64,000 nucleotides of DNA from an uncultured Prevotellaceae bacterium (GCA_900318535.1 ONKU01000011.1:1-64000), one strand, 5' to 3'. Shown: positions 8,501 through 17,180, numbered from the stretch's first letter. Translations and numbers: made by a program. The notes: generated by a model not told the origin, from the sequence alone.

Positions 8501-11500
8501 GTGAAACCTTTTCTCCAGCAAGTGGCACGATATTACCTTGAGGCTGAGTGTCTTGAGGACTATTGTTTCGTATTTCCCAATCGTCGTAGCGGTCAGTTCT
8601 TCTCCCACTACATGCAGCGGGAATTTGCTGCAACCTCTATCCAGCCTCATCTGTTGCCGCGGGTGACGACCATCAATGACTTGGTCACCGAGTTGACCCG
8701 TACCACTGTTGCCACCGACATTGAGATGATGTTCGCCCTCTATGATGCCTATTGCCAAGCAATGGGCGACAGGGCGCAGTCGTTTGACAAGTTCGTTTAT
8801 TGGGCCCAGCTCATTATCAGTGACTTTAACGACATCGACCGCTCGATGGCCGATGCCGGGGAAATCTACCGCAACCTCGATAGCCTGAACAGCCTGGGCA
8901 GCAACTATTTGACACCCGAGGTGCAAGAGGCGGTCGAGAGGGTATTCGGACCGAGCCTGTTCACCGCGTTTTTCGACACCAGTGCCGATGCCGACCTGTG
9001 GCAGCGACGCAGCCACGGTGAACAGCCAGAAGGTTCTGTCAAACAGGAATTTATGAGCCTGTGGAATGCCCTGCATGCCATCTATGTGGAATATCATCGT
9101 GCATTGGAGGAGAAGGGGGTGATTTCGCCTGGCAGACAGTTGCGGTTGGCGGCCGAACAAGACATCGACATGAACCGATATGCCCGGCTGGTGTTTGTGG
9201 GCTTTGGTGTGTTGTCGATTGCCGAGGTCAAGTTGTTTGACCGCTTCAATAAGGCCCGAAAGGCCGACTTCTGGTGGGATAATGCGGGCATTCAGCAGCA
9301 GCTCGACAAGGCGCCGCATGACCCTGGAGCATTGCTCATCGATGGCTATTGCAAGCGATTTGGTGCCAAGGAGTTGCAGCATCTCGATGGCTGCACACCC
9401 AAGGTGAGTGTGGTCGCAGTGGCGTCCAATGTGGGACAGGCCAAGCAGGCTTTTGGCCTCGTGCAGGCGATGCGGGCTGATGAACAGAATGCCGACGACA
9501 TCGAAACTGCCATCGTTCTGCCCGATGAGAACCTGTTGGTGCCCCTGCTGCACTCGGTTCACGATGTGGCACAACTGAACGTCACGCTGGGCTACCCCCT
9601 GCGCAGTTCGGGCATCGTGTCACTCATGCATCTGGTTGCGCGCCTGCATCACCAGGCCAAAAAGGAGGAGGGAGCCTGGACTTATTACCGCGAGGACGTG
9701 AACGACATCCTGTCGCATCCGCTCATCAAGACGCACTTCACCAGCGACGCGATGACGATGGCGGCCCAACTGGCCCGTACCAACCGCTTTCGCGTGCCGG
9801 CAGCCGAGTTTGAGTCATTGCCGTTCCACGACCTGTTCGCGCCGGCCATGGACAGCGAGGCGTCGGCCTCTGCACAAGAGTCAAGATCTCGCTACCTGGA
9901 CCACTTGCTGGCATTCTGCAACTTATTGATGGAGAGGATGTCAACGGCGCCCGTCAGCGAGGCGGATGATGGCGATGACGAGCCAGACGGCAATCATGTG
10001 GAATTGCCGCTGCAGCAGGCTTTCCTGGACATGTACATCAACGTGCTCAATCAGCTCAAGCATTCCTTGGAAACGTGCCAGCAGCGGTTGGAGAGCACAA
10101 CGGTCTTCTATTTGATCGACAGGCTCACCTCGTCGGCCACAGTATCCTTCACTGGTGAACCCTTGCGTGGCCTTCAGGTCATGGGCTTGCTCGAGACGCG
10201 AAGCCTCGATTTCAAGCACCTGCTCATCTTGTCGATGAACGAGCGCGTCTTCCCGCGACGTCGCAGCATCAACTCCTTCATTCCCAATTATATCCGTCGT
10301 GCTCACGGCATGTCCACCATCGAGCAGCAAGAGGCCATCGTGGCCTATAATTTCTATCGTTTGCTCAACCGTGCCGTGAATGTGACGTTGGTCTATGACT
10401 CCAGTGCTCAAAAATTGGGCTCCAGCGAACCGTCGCGATACATCGCCCAGCTCGAGAAGGTCTACGGCATGAAGCTGCAGCACATCGAGATGAGCCCAGC
10501 TGTCAAGACGTCATCGCCTATCACTATCGAGGTGCCCAATGCGGGCTATGACGACCTGCGCCGTCGGTACCTGTCCTATCGCCCTTATGCCGAGGAGTGG
10601 ATCCTCTCGGCCAGCGCCATCAACAAGTATGTGAACTGCCCCATGTCGTTCTACATGCAATACATGCAAGGCTTGAGCAATGACAACGATGTGAGCGATT
10701 TCATGGACTATGGCACCTTTGGCACGATTGTCCACGACACGTTGAAGGATTGCTACGACTGCGAGCAGTCGCATGCCCGTGGCGGACTCATCGACCGCCC
10801 CTATATCGAGTGGTTCAAGAAGAGCAGGATGGAGGATGTGGTTACCCGCAATATCAAGAAGACCTACCTGCACGTGCGAGAACAGGACTTGGATACCGAT
10901 ACGAAACCCCTGCGCGGCGAGGCTTTCATGCTTGTTGACACCATCAAGAGCTATGTCAACTTTGTGCTCGACCATGACTTGGAACTCATCGACAGTCAGG
11001 GGCCGTTCACCATCCTGGAGTGTGAGTGCCGTCATGTGTTGCCAGCCATGAAAATCGGTGGCGCGACCATGAACTTCACCTACACGCCCGACCGCATCGA
11101 CCGCCTTGCCGACGGGACAGTGCGCATCATCGATTACAAGACGGGTTCCGATCCTACTACCTTCTCAACGATGGATGACTTGTTTGACCAGAAAAAGAAC
11201 AAAAACAAAGGCGAAAATGGGCGCCGCAAGGCCATTTTGCAGCTTTTCCTGTACTGCTATGCCTATTTGCTGGAACATCAGGAGATGGAGCGCATTACCC
11301 CGCTCATCTACAAGATCGGTTCGATGAAGGACAGCGGTGTCAAGTACAAGCCGCAGCCAAACAGCAAGCAACCGGGCGAGCAGTATGTGTTCTCGATGAA
11401 TGATGGTGTGGCCATGGCATTCATTGCCGAGATGGGAGAAACCATCAATAATCTGTACAGTAAAGCCTTTGGACAGGCCGATGAGGCCTCAACAGTGTGC

Positions 11501-11557
11501 GGACATTGCCGCTTTATCGACTTTTGCCGGCGCATGCCTCCCAAAAAGGCCTTCTAG
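8501..11557 (+). CDS. AddB-like PD-(D/E)XK nuclease/helicase-related protein
   Basis: A large protein of 1018 residues beginning with GTG, the first in-frame start after holB. The N-terminal part (YCFVFPNRRSGQFFSHYM) resembles the inactivated helicase domain of AddB-type proteins. The C-terminal part has the PD-(D/E)XK nuclease signature RIIDYKTGSD near residue 875 and a following QLFLYCYAYLLE helix. A cysteine in INKYVNCPMSFYM (near 710) plus CGHCRFIDFC near the end fits the four-Cys iron-sulfur clasp of AddB nucleases. It probably works in double-strand break processing with an AddA-type helicase, which is not encoded in this window. The gene ends just before a strong bidirectional terminator. 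Confidence 0.8.
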   Translation: MKPFLQQVARYYLEAECLEDYCFVFPNRRSGQFFSHYMQREFAATSIQPHLLPRVTTINDLVTELTRTTVATDIEMMFALYDAYCQAMGDRAQSFDKFVYWAQLIISDFNDIDRSMADAGEIYRNLDSLNSLGSNYLTPEVQEAVERVFGPSLFTAFFDTSADADLWQRRSHGEQPEGSVKQEFMSLWNALHAIYVEYHRALEEKGVISPGRQLRLAAEQDIDMNRYARLVFVGFGVLSIAEVKLFDRFNKARKADFWWDNAGIQQQLDKAPHDPGALLIDGYCKRFGAKELQHLDGCTPKVSVVAVASNVGQAKQAFGLVQAMRADEQNADDIETAIVLPDENLLVPLLHSVHDVAQLNVTLGYPLRSSGIVSLMHLVARLHHQAKKEEGAWTYYREDVNDILSHPLIKTHFTSDAMTMAAQLARTNRFRVPAAEFESLPFHDLFAPAMDSEASASAQESRSRYLDHLLAFCNLLMERMSTAPVSEADDGDDEPDGNHVELPLQQAFLDMYINVLNQLKHSLETCQQRLESTTVFYLIDRLTSSATVSFTGEPLRGLQVMGLLETRSLDFKHLLILSMNERVFPRRRSINSFIPNYIRRAHGMSTIEQQEAIVAYNFYRLLNRAVNVTLVYDSSAQKLGSSEPSRYIAQLEKVYGMKLQHIEMSPAVKTSSPITIEVPNAGYDDLRRRYLSYRPYAEEWILSASAINKYVNCPMSFYMQYMQGLSNDNDVSDFMDYGTFGTIVHDTLKDCYDCEQSHARGGLIDRPYIEWFKKSRMEDVVTRNIKKTYLHVREQDLDTDTKPLRGEAFMLVDTIKSYVNFVLDHDLELIDSQGPFTILECECRHVLPAMKIGGATMNFTYTPDRIDRLADGTVRIIDYKTGSDPTTFSTMDDLFDQKKNKNKGENGRRKAILQLFLYCYAYLLEHQEMERITPLIYKIGSMKDSGVKYKPQPNSKQPGEQYVFSMNDGVAMAFIAEMGETINNLYSKAFGQADEASTVCGHCRFIDFCRRMPPKKAF

Positions 11558-11574
11558 TCCAACTTTAAGATATG

Positions 11575-11626
11575 GCAAGGCGCTGTATCGTCATTCTCGC
11601 AATTGAATGATGACACAGCGCCTTGC
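11575..11626. terminator. Bidirectional terminator between converging genes
   Basis: A long hairpin: a 12-base perfect stem (11575-11586 with 11615-11626) continued by a 9-base inner stem after one bulged base. It lies 17 bases after the AddB-like gene and 21 bases past the end of the S4-domain gene, so it can stop both. Flanking T-runs are weak. Confidence 0.7.
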
Positions 11627-11647
11627 TGTTCTCCTAGCCGCGGGTAA

Positions 11648-12157
11648 TCACTTGTTGCCCTTGTTGCGGCGGGCGATTTCCTCGTTCAGGCGGTTCTCGT
11701 CGTCCTCGGTCCACAGGGGATTATCGTCCTCGTCCCAGTCGAACGCGTCGTCGAGTGGCGAAGGATCGTCGAAGCCGAAGAAGGCATCGTCGGTGAAGTC
11801 CTGCAGCTCGCGGCCTTCCTTCTTGGTGGGACGCCCCATGCCGCGCTGGCGGTTGACGAAGCCGTCGATCTTGACCATCTCGAGCAGGCGCAGCTGATCC
11901 TCGCTGGTGACGTTCTTGAGGTATTGCGGCACCAGTTTGGCCCCCACGCGGTTGTTGAGCAGCGCGATGACTTCAAAGGAATAGGTCACCGGGGGCTTAC
12001 GCACGTCGATGCGGTCGCCCACCTTGATGCCGTGTGACGGCTTCACGGTCATGCCGCCAATGGTTACTCGGCCCAGCTTGCAGGCTGTCGTAGCGATGGT
12101 GCGCGTCTTGAACACGCGTGTGGCCCACAGCCACTTGTCGATTCTCACTTCCTTCAT
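11648..12157 (-). CDS. S4-domain RNA-binding protein (Hsp15/HslR-like)
   Basis: A protein of 169 residues. The N-terminal S4 RNA-binding domain is clear: MKEVRIDKWLWATRVFKTRT, then LGRVTIGGMTVKPSHGIKVGD. This matches Hsp15 (HslR), which binds stalled 50S subunits carrying nascent chains. From about residue 105 the protein becomes acidic and low in complexity (Asp/Glu with Pro), ending in a short basic stretch. That tail is common in Bacteroidales homologues. It is the last gene of a minus-strand run of translation genes, 50 bases after pth. An exact role beyond ribosome-associated RNA binding cannot be read from the sequence. Confidence 0.85.
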   Translation of the reverse strand: MKEVRIDKWLWATRVFKTRTIATTACKLGRVTIGGMTVKPSHGIKVGDRIDVRKPPVTYSFEVIALLNNRVGAKLVPQYLKNVTSEDQLRLLEMVKIDGFVNRQRGMGRPTKKEGRELQDFTDDAFFGFDDPSPLDDAFDWDEDDNPLWTEDDENRLNEEIARRNKGNK

Positions 12158-12207
12158 GCCAATAGTGTTACAGATTGTCTAAAAACCCCTAAACTCTAAA
12201 CTTTAAT

Positions 12208-12771
12208 CTACTTGTTATTGTAGTTGTTCATCGCAAAGGTCACCCCTGACAGGCAAAAGGCCTTGATCGCGTCCACCGCCACCTTGGCCCGCTCGGGCAA
12301 TATGGCGAGCTCCTCGGGGGTGGGGTAGCCCAGCACGTAATCCACTTGGGCTCCCGGCGGGAAATCATTCCCTATACCGAAGCGCAATCGGGCCCACTGC
12401 TGGCTGCCCAGCATCTCGTTGATGCTTTTGAGCCCGTTGTGGCCGCCATCGGCACCCTTGGGACGGATGCGTATCTGGCCAAAGGGCAATGCGATGTCAT
12501 CGACGATGACCAGCAGGTGGTCAAGGTCGATCTTTTCCTTAATCATCCAGTAGCGCACGGCTTCACCGCTCAGGTTCATGTAGGTGGACGGCTTGAGCAG
12601 CACGAGCTGCTGGTTCTTGAGGCGCATTTCGGCCACGGCACCATAACGCCCGGTCTTGAAAACAATATTGGATGCCTCAGCGAGAGCATCCAATACTGTA
12701 AAACCTATGTTGTGGCGGGTCCCCTGGTACTCGGCACCAATGTTTCCCAAGCCGACAATGAGATACTTCAT
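12208..12771 (-). CDS. pth: Peptidyl-tRNA hydrolase
   Basis: A protein of 187 residues, standard length for Pth, which frees tRNA from peptidyl-tRNA released from stalled ribosomes. [20 protein letters not shown] contains the conserved Asn and the catalytic His of the GLGNPGxxYxxTRHN motif (here I replaces P). [13 protein letters not shown] and [19 protein letters not shown] are also diagnostic, as is GGHNGLKS. It lies 50 bases downstream of rplY, a pairing seen in many bacteria. Confidence 0.95.
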   Translation of the reverse strand: MKYLIVGLGNIGAEYQGTRHNIGFTVLDALAEASNIVFKTGRYGAVAEMRLKNQQLVLLKPSTYMNLSGEAVRYWMIKEKIDLDHLLVIVDDIALPFGQIRIRPKGADGGHNGLKSINEMLGSQQWARLRFGIGNDFPPGAQVDYVLGYPTPEELAILPERAKVAVDAIKAFCLSGVTFAMNNYNNK

Positions 12772-12821
12772 AGGGTTGTTTGTCGTTTATTGTAGCGGCG
12801 ATTGCCACTACGGGACATTGA

Positions 12822-13523
12822 TTACTCGGCAGCAGCCTCGCCCTCAGCAGCTTCGCCCTCAGCCTCCTCGGTTGCAGCAGCGGCAGCAGCATTGCGGGTG
12901 GTGCGTACGCCAGCGATAACCAGATCCTTGGCGTTAACGAGCTCGTAGTTGTCGAACTGGCAGTCGCGAACCTTGATGGTCTTGCCAATCTCCAGATTGT
13001 CCACGTTGAGCAGGATGGTCTCGGGAATGTCCTTGTACAGGCCTTTCACCTTCACCTTCTTCATGCTCAGGTAGAGCTTACCACCGGCCTTAACACCGAC
13101 AGCGTGACCCTCGAGGTGCACGGGAATCTCAACAACAACGGGCTTGTCGTCGGTAACTTCCAGCAGGTCGATGTGCAGGACAGCGTCGCTCACGGGGTGA
13201 TACTGCAGGTCCTTCAGGACAGCCTTGCGGGTCTGGCCGTCATAAGTCAGGTCGATAACATACACGTCGGTGCTGTAGATCAGCTTGCGAACGTCGGCCT
13301 TGTTCACTACCAGGTCAGTGGTGATGATGCCCTTGCCGTCACGGCCAACGGGAACCACCTTCTCACCAGCGAGCAGCTTGCCATTGTACTTGCCGTCCTT
13401 GTCGAGCTCAACGAGCTTGCCACCATTCAGGACAACGGGAATCTTGTTCTCCTTGCGGAGGGCCTTAGCGGCCTTCTTGCCGAGGTCGGTACGAGCCTCT
13501 GCGTTCAATTGAAAAGTCTTCAT
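12822..13523 (-). CDS. rplY: 50S ribosomal protein L25/general stress protein Ctc
   Basis: A protein of 233 residues of the long (Ctc/TL5) form. The N-terminal L25 domain binds 5S rRNA (MKTFQLNAEARTDLGKKAAK, IPVVLNGG), and the beta-rich Ctc domain follows (YHPVSDAVLHIDLLEV). The last 25 residues are almost only Ala and Glu, a low-complexity tail. It has its own promoter and is separated from tsf by a terminator, so it probably heads a short rplY-pth-S4 unit. Confidence 0.94.
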   Translation of the reverse strand: MKTFQLNAEARTDLGKKAAKALRKENKIPVVLNGGKLVELDKDGKYNGKLLAGEKVVPVGRDGKGIITTDLVVNKADVRKLIYSTDVYVIDLTYDGQTRKAVLKDLQYHPVSDAVLHIDLLEVTDDKPVVVEIPVHLEGHAVGVKAGGKLYLSMKKVKVKGLYKDIPETILLNVDNLEIGKTIKVRDCQFDNYELVNAKDLVIAGVRTTRNAAAAAATEEAEGEAAEGEAAAE

Positions 13524-13618
13524 TTTTAATTGGTTGTGTTACTCAAAATTAAAGTTTTGGTTTGTAAAAACGCTTCCTTTAATTTCCCATCACACTGGAA
13601 AACTTGAAAAAAGCGGGG

Positions 13619-13648
13619 CAAAGATACAACATTTTTCCAAACCGGCAA
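13619..13648 (-). promoter_or_regulatory. Promoter of rplY-pth-S4 unit
   Basis: Minus-strand TATCTTTG at 13626-13619 is a perfect -7 box; TTG at 13648-13646 sits 19 bases upstream as -33. It lies downstream of the tsf terminator and about 95 bases before the rplY start. Confidence 0.65.
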
Positions 13649-13689
13649 TGCGATTTCCGGTAAAAAGTTCAAGCAATGCCCTGATGTGG

Positions 13690-13728
13690 GTAAAAACTGA
13701 GTGCCAGCGGATAAAGCCGCTGGCACTC
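13690..13728 (-). terminator. Rho-independent terminator after tsf
   Basis: A perfect 12-base stem (13728-13717 with 13710-13699) with a six-base loop, followed on the minus strand by a run of five T. It lies 27 bases after the tsf stop codon. Confidence 0.88.
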
Positions 13729-13754
13729 ACACGGATTGTATCTCGAATGAGAAA

Positions 13755-14750
13755 TTAGTCCACGTTGAGGTTGACACGCTTCAGGTCGATGGCCTTCAGG
13801 TCCTTGTCGGCAGCGGCCAGGAACTGTGCAACAGTCTCCTTGTTCTCGCCAGCCTCGTAAACCTGCTCCATCAGGACGTTCTCCTGATAGAACTTGTTCA
13901 GGCGACCCTGTGCGATGTTCTGAATCATCTGCTCGGGCATGTTGGCCTCCTTCTGCTTAGCGGTCTCATCCATGAGCTTCAGGGCCTCGGCAACCTGCTC
14001 CTCGGTCATGTAACCCTTGCGGATGGCCTCGTCGCGATGCTCCTCGGTAGCGCAGTAGTAGGGGTTGAAACCGGCCTTCTTCAGGGCGTTCTCAACAGCC
14101 TTGCTCACCTGCTCGGCCTTGGTCTTGTCGATAGCCATGCGCAACTCCTCGTCGATAACCTCCTGAGAGATCTGGTCGCGGGTAGCCTTGATGGGGTTCA
14201 TCGATGCAACCTGCATAGCGATAGCCTTGGCAACATCCTCGGCCACGTTCTCCTGGTTGAAGGCAACAGCAGCCGACAGCATACCGTTGAAGTGGTTGTA
14301 GACAACAGTCGAGGGGGCATCCAGGCACTCATAGGTACCCAACTCCATCTTCTCGCCGGTGATACCGCTCAGGGCGGTGATCTGCTCGCTCACGGGCTTG
14401 CCGTCCATGTCAAGGGCGTTCAGCGCGTCGAGGTTAGCGGGCTTCTGGGCCATTGCGAGGTCCAGGATAGCCTTGGCGAGGTTGACAAACTTCTCGTTCT
14501 TGGCAACGAAGTCGGTCTCACACTTGAGGGCGATGATAGCAGCAAACTTGCCGTCGGTCTTACCGATAGCGATACCCTGAGCTGCCTGACGGTCTTCACG
14601 CTTGGCGGCGATGGCCTGGCCGCGCTTGCGGATCAGCTCCATAGCCTTGGTGATGTCGTTGTCGCTCTCGATGAGCGCCTTCTTGCAGTCGCTCAAGCCT
14701 GCGCCGGTCATGTCGCGCAGTTTCTTGATGTCATTGATGGTTACAGCCAT
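13755..14750 (-). CDS. tsf: Elongation factor Ts
   Basis: A protein of 331 residues. EF-Ts exchanges GDP for GTP on EF-Tu. The N-terminal UBA-like domain (MAVTINDIKKLRDMTGAGLS, DCKKALIESDNDITKA) and the core motif ALKCETDFVAKNEKFVNLA are exact family features. The C-terminal part (VLMEQVYEAGENKETVAQFL) completes the dimerisation and core domains. It follows rpsB by 41 bases, the usual rpsB-tsf order. Confidence 0.97.
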   Translation of the reverse strand: MAVTINDIKKLRDMTGAGLSDCKKALIESDNDITKAMELIRKRGQAIAAKREDRQAAQGIAIGKTDGKFAAIIALKCETDFVAKNEKFVNLAKAILDLAMAQKPANLDALNALDMDGKPVSEQITALSGITGEKMELGTYECLDAPSTVVYNHFNGMLSAAVAFNQENVAEDVAKAIAMQVASMNPIKATRDQISQEVIDEELRMAIDKTKAEQVSKAVENALKKAGFNPYYCATEEHRDEAIRKGYMTEEQVAEALKLMDETAKQKEANMPEQMIQNIAQGRLNKFYQENVLMEQVYEAGENKETVAQFLAAADKDLKAIDLKRVNLNVD

Positions 14751-14791
14751 AATTCTGTTTTGGTAAACTTGTTAGTTGTTATAGTTTGGAA

Positions 14792-15562
14792 TTATTCCTC
14801 TGACTTGGGAGCTTCCTCGGCTGCGGGAGCCTCTTCGGCCTTGGGGGCTTCATCGGCGGGGGCAGCACGGCGAACGCGCTGGCGGCGGGGCTTGGGAGCC
14901 TCTTTTACCTCCTCGGCGTCACCCTCGGCGTCCTTGTTGTCGATCTGCTCAACCTTGCGCTCCTCCAGACCTTCCTTGATGGCCTCGCATACGGTAGCCA
15001 GGATGATGTCGATCGACTTGCTGGCGTCGTCGTTAGCGGGGATCACAAAGTCCACGTTGCTGGGGTCGCTGTTGGTGTCCACGATACCGAACACGGGGAT
15101 ACCCAGGCGGTTGGCCTCGGCAACAGCGATGTGCTCCTTGAGCACGTCAACCACGAACAGTGCGCTGGGCAGACGGTTCAAGTTCTTGATAGAACCCAGG
15201 TTCTTCTCCAACTTGGCGCGCTGACGGCTCAGCTGCAGCTTCTCGCGCTTGGACATGTTGGCCATCGTGCCGTCGGTCTCCATCTTGTCGATGGTGTCCA
15301 TCTTCTTCACAGCCTTGCGGATGGTGGTGAAGTTGGTCAGCATACCGCCGGGCCAACGCTCGATCACGTAGGGCATATCAACGCTCATGGCACGCTCGCG
15401 GGTCACGTCCTTGGCCTGCTTCTTGGTGGCAACAAACAGCACGCGCTTGCCGCTCTTGGCAATGTTCTTCAGGGCGTTTGCTGCCTCTTCCAGCTTGGCG
15501 CTGGTCTTGTATAAGTCGATGATGTGGATACCGTTACGCTCCATGAAGATGTAGGGCGCCAT
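14792..15562 (-). CDS. rpsB: 30S ribosomal protein S2, start codon unclear
   Basis: The body of S2 is clear: MAPYIFMERNGIHIIDLYKT, GKRVLFVATKKQAKD, WPGGMLTNFTTIRKAVKKM and IPVFGIVDTNSDPSNVDFVI. From the only in-frame ATG (15562) the protein has 256 residues, but the usual N-terminal ~26 residues are then missing. Upstream in the same frame the codons still encode family residues (CHFGHLKRKWNPA, preceded by LLCEAT), so homology continues to about 15620. An in-frame TAG occurs at 15661-15659, and the 32 codons between contain no ATG, GTG or TTG. The true start may be a rare codon, or the 5' end may be damaged or misassembled. The C-terminus is a Pro/Glu/Ala-rich extension common in this order. 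Confidence 0.88.
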   Translation of the reverse strand: MAPYIFMERNGIHIIDLYKTSAKLEEAANALKNIAKSGKRVLFVATKKQAKDVTRERAMSVDMPYVIERWPGGMLTNFTTIRKAVKKMDTIDKMETDGTMANMSKREKLQLSRQRAKLEKNLGSIKNLNRLPSALFVVDVLKEHIAVAEANRLGIPVFGIVDTNSDPSNVDFVIPANDDASKSIDIILATVCEAIKEGLEERKVEQIDNKDAEGDAEEVKEAPKPRRQRVRRAAPADEAPKAEEAPAAEEAPKSEE

Positions 15563-15597
15563 AGCGGGGTTCCATTTGCGTTTCAGGTGACCAAAGT

Positions 15598-15681
15598 GGC
15601 AAGTAGCCTCGCATAGTAGCCACCGCAGTTCCCAGTGTGAGTCTATGCGATTTGGATACTAAACTCTTCAATAGCCTTGCC
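15598..15681 (-). promoter_or_regulatory. Nested inverted repeats at the rpsB 5' end
   Basis: Two nested perfect inverted repeats lie here: six bases (15598-15603 with 15676-15681) enclosing eight bases (15609-15616 with 15643-15650). As minus-strand RNA they would fold the rpsB leader and its first conserved codons into one structure. Ribosomal protein leaders are often autoregulatory, so an S2-binding leader is possible, but I know of no matching described motif. The remainder of the gap up to the rpsI stop at 15766 shows nothing definite. Confidence 0.4.
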
Positions 15682-15765
15682 CCAACCCGTGGGACGGTCA
15701 CTATTATATAATGTAGAGCAAGCATCGCCCACGGCAGCATGCCGCGGTGCGTCGTCATGCGGCGA

Positions 15766-16152
15766 TTAGCGCTTGCTGAACTGGAATCTCTTGCGAGCTT
15801 TGGGCTGACCGGGTTTCTTGCGCTCTACAGCACGCGGGTCGCGGGTCATGAAACCCTCCTTGCGCAGCGCGCTCTTGTCCTCGGGGTTGATCTTTACCAG
15901 GGCGCGGGCGATAGCCAGGCGCAGGGCCTCGGCCTGTCCCTTGTAACCGCCACCAACCAGGTTAACCTTGATGTCATACTTCTCAGCGGCATCCAGCGTG
16001 CTAAGCGGCTGCTTAACGATATATTGCAGGATGGGGTTGGGGAAGTAGTCTGCCAACGGGCGTTTGTTGATTGTGATTTCGCCATTGCCTTCCTTCACAT
16101 ACACGCGAGCGATAGCGGCTTTACGGCGACCTACTGCATTAATCTGTTCCAT
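15766..16152 (-). CDS. rpsI: 30S ribosomal protein S9
   Basis: A protein of 128 residues, full length. VGRRKAAIARVYVKEGNGEI at the N-terminus and the C-terminal RKKPGQPKARKRFQFSKR, whose basic tail reaches the P-site tRNA, are diagnostic. It starts 5 bases after the rplM stop codon, the conserved rplM-rpsI pair. Confidence 0.97.
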   Translation of the reverse strand: MEQINAVGRRKAAIARVYVKEGNGEITINKRPLADYFPNPILQYIVKQPLSTLDAAEKYDIKVNLVGGGYKGQAEALRLAIARALVKINPEDKSALRKEGFMTRDPRAVERKKPGQPKARKRFQFSKR

Positions 16153-16157
16153 GCTTC

Positions 16158-16640
16158 TTATTTCAGTTTGTTAATGTCAATAACTTTGGGATTCTGTGCC
16201 TCGTGGGGATGCTCGGGGCCATTGTAAACGTGAACGTTCTTCAACAGCTTAGCGCCCAGACGGTTCTTGGGCAGCATGCCCTTGATAACTTGCATGTACA
16301 GGGGGTGCATACCCTTGCGCAGGTCTTTCTTCTTCTCGCTCTTGGCCTGAAGCAGGGCGGGAGTAGAGAAACGCTGGCCACCGGGATAGCCCGTGTAGCG
16401 CACGTACTGGTGCTCGGTCCACTTCTTGCCAGTCATCTTGCACTTGTCGGCATTGATGATGATTACATTGTCGCCACAGTCAACGTGGGGAGTGTAGTTG
16501 GGTTTGTACTTGCCGCGCAGCAACTTTGCCACCTTCGAGCACAAGCGACCCAAGATCTGGTCGGTAGCATCCACTACCACCCATTCCTTTTGTACGGTTT
16601 CGGCATTAGCCGAAATGGTTTTGTAACTTAAAGTATCCAC
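16158..16640 (-). CDS. rplM: 50S ribosomal protein L13
   Basis: A protein of 160 residues. Family features are EWVVVDATDQILGRLCSKVA, the NYTPHVDCGDNVIIINADKC segment, KKWTEHQYVRYTGYPGG and the C-terminal HPLYMQVIKGMLPKNRLGAK. It is the first gene of the L13-S9 (and probably S2-EF-Ts) run and is preceded by a consensus promoter. Confidence 0.97.
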   Translation of the reverse strand: MDTLSYKTISANAETVQKEWVVVDATDQILGRLCSKVAKLLRGKYKPNYTPHVDCGDNVIIINADKCKMTGKKWTEHQYVRYTGYPGGQRFSTPALLQAKSEKKKDLRKGMHPLYMQVIKGMLPKNRLGAKLLKNVHVYNGPEHPHEAQNPKVIDINKLK

Positions 16641-16753
16641 TTTATAAAATCCTAATTAATAGTTAGTTAATTGCCCAAGCAACATCCTGCAGGACGGCCA
16701 AATCCCACACGACATTGCCCTAATGGGCTCTTACTTTGGATATAATCGGCGCG

Positions 16754-16785
16754 CAAAGGTACTGCTTTTCATTTTCCTGACCAAA
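16754..16785 (-). promoter_or_regulatory. Promoter of the rplM operon, with a leader of about 110 bases
   Basis: Minus-strand TTTG at 16785-16782, a 20-base spacer and TACCTTTG at 16761-16754 match the consensus fully. The leader between 16750 and 16641 contains short palindromes (TCCTGCAGGA and GCCC-TAAT-GGGC) that could form a regulatory structure, although this is only a possibility. From 16786 to 16915 no other element was recognised in the AT-rich DNA. Confidence 0.72.
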
Positions 16786-16915
16786 ACATTTTCCCCTTTT
16801 ACCCTTTCAACTGAGCAAAAATCGTCTTGATTTCACTTCTTTTAAGATTAATTAACGTTCCATCTTCTTCTTTCCCTTCGATTTTCATCCTCAATCGCCC
16901 ATTCTTGCCCCATTT

Positions 16916-17089
16916 TTACGGGACACGACGACTGTGATTTGTCCCGTGGACCAGTGCTCTGCCTTGGTCACATTGTGCATATGAGGGCGACTGGTAGTCG
17001 TGGCGGTCATGCCGCCGCTTCATCGACTGGTGCCGTTCCAGCTCGGGGTGGGCGGCCAGCCAGCGCTTCTTGTTCTCGCTCAGGGCCAT
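16916..17089 (-). CDS. Small unknown protein or gene remnant between hairpin repeats
   Basis: A 57-residue frame from the ATG at 17089, MALSENKKRWLAAHPELERH, then a His/Arg-rich part and QSPSYAQ. The upstream AAAGAAAAGAG could serve as a purine-rich ribosome site. The last 18 or so residues are encoded by the hairpin repeat copy at 16918-16966, so the C-terminus is probably not ancestral. I do not recognise the family. It sits between two copies of the same repeat, so it may be part of a small mobile or repeat-borne unit or a decayed gene end. Coding status is uncertain. Confidence 0.35.
   Translation of the reverse strand: MALSENKKRWLAAHPELERHQSMKRRHDRHDYQSPSYAQCDQGRALVHGTNHSRRVP
16918..16966. 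repeat. Partial second copy of the hairpin repeat
   Basis: Contains an 8-base inverted repeat ACGGGACA/TGTCCCGT (16918-16925 with 16940-16947) and then bases closely resembling the arm of the larger hairpin at 17106-17169, in the same orientation. One outer arm is missing, so it appears truncated. Confidence 0.6.
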
Positions 17090-17105
17090 TCTCTTTTCTT
17101 TAACG

Positions 17106-17169
17106 GGGCAGAGCCCCGGCCCACGGGACACGACATTGCGGGGGTGTCTCGTGGGCCAGGGCTCTGCCC
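17106..17169. repeat. Large GC-rich hairpin repeat
   Basis: Two 26-base arms (17106-17131 and 17144-17169) pair at 24 of 26 positions around a 12-base loop. It lies just after the true end of the acyl-CoA synthetase frame and could act as its terminator, but its partial copy nearby suggests a dispersed repeat family. Much more GC-rich than the neighbouring intergenic DNA. Confidence 0.8.
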
Positions 17170-17180
17170 TGGTTGTGATA

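Noticed and set aside
13701-15224. Plus-strand open frame of 507 codons
   Set aside because: It is antisense to tsf and rpsB and its sequence is the Val/Leu/Gly/His-rich type expected from the reverse complement of GC-rich genes; both opposite genes are certain.
15598-15681. tRNA-like element inserted in rpsB
   Set aside because: The nested stems suggested a cloverleaf, but no T-loop consensus or proper arm spacing is present.
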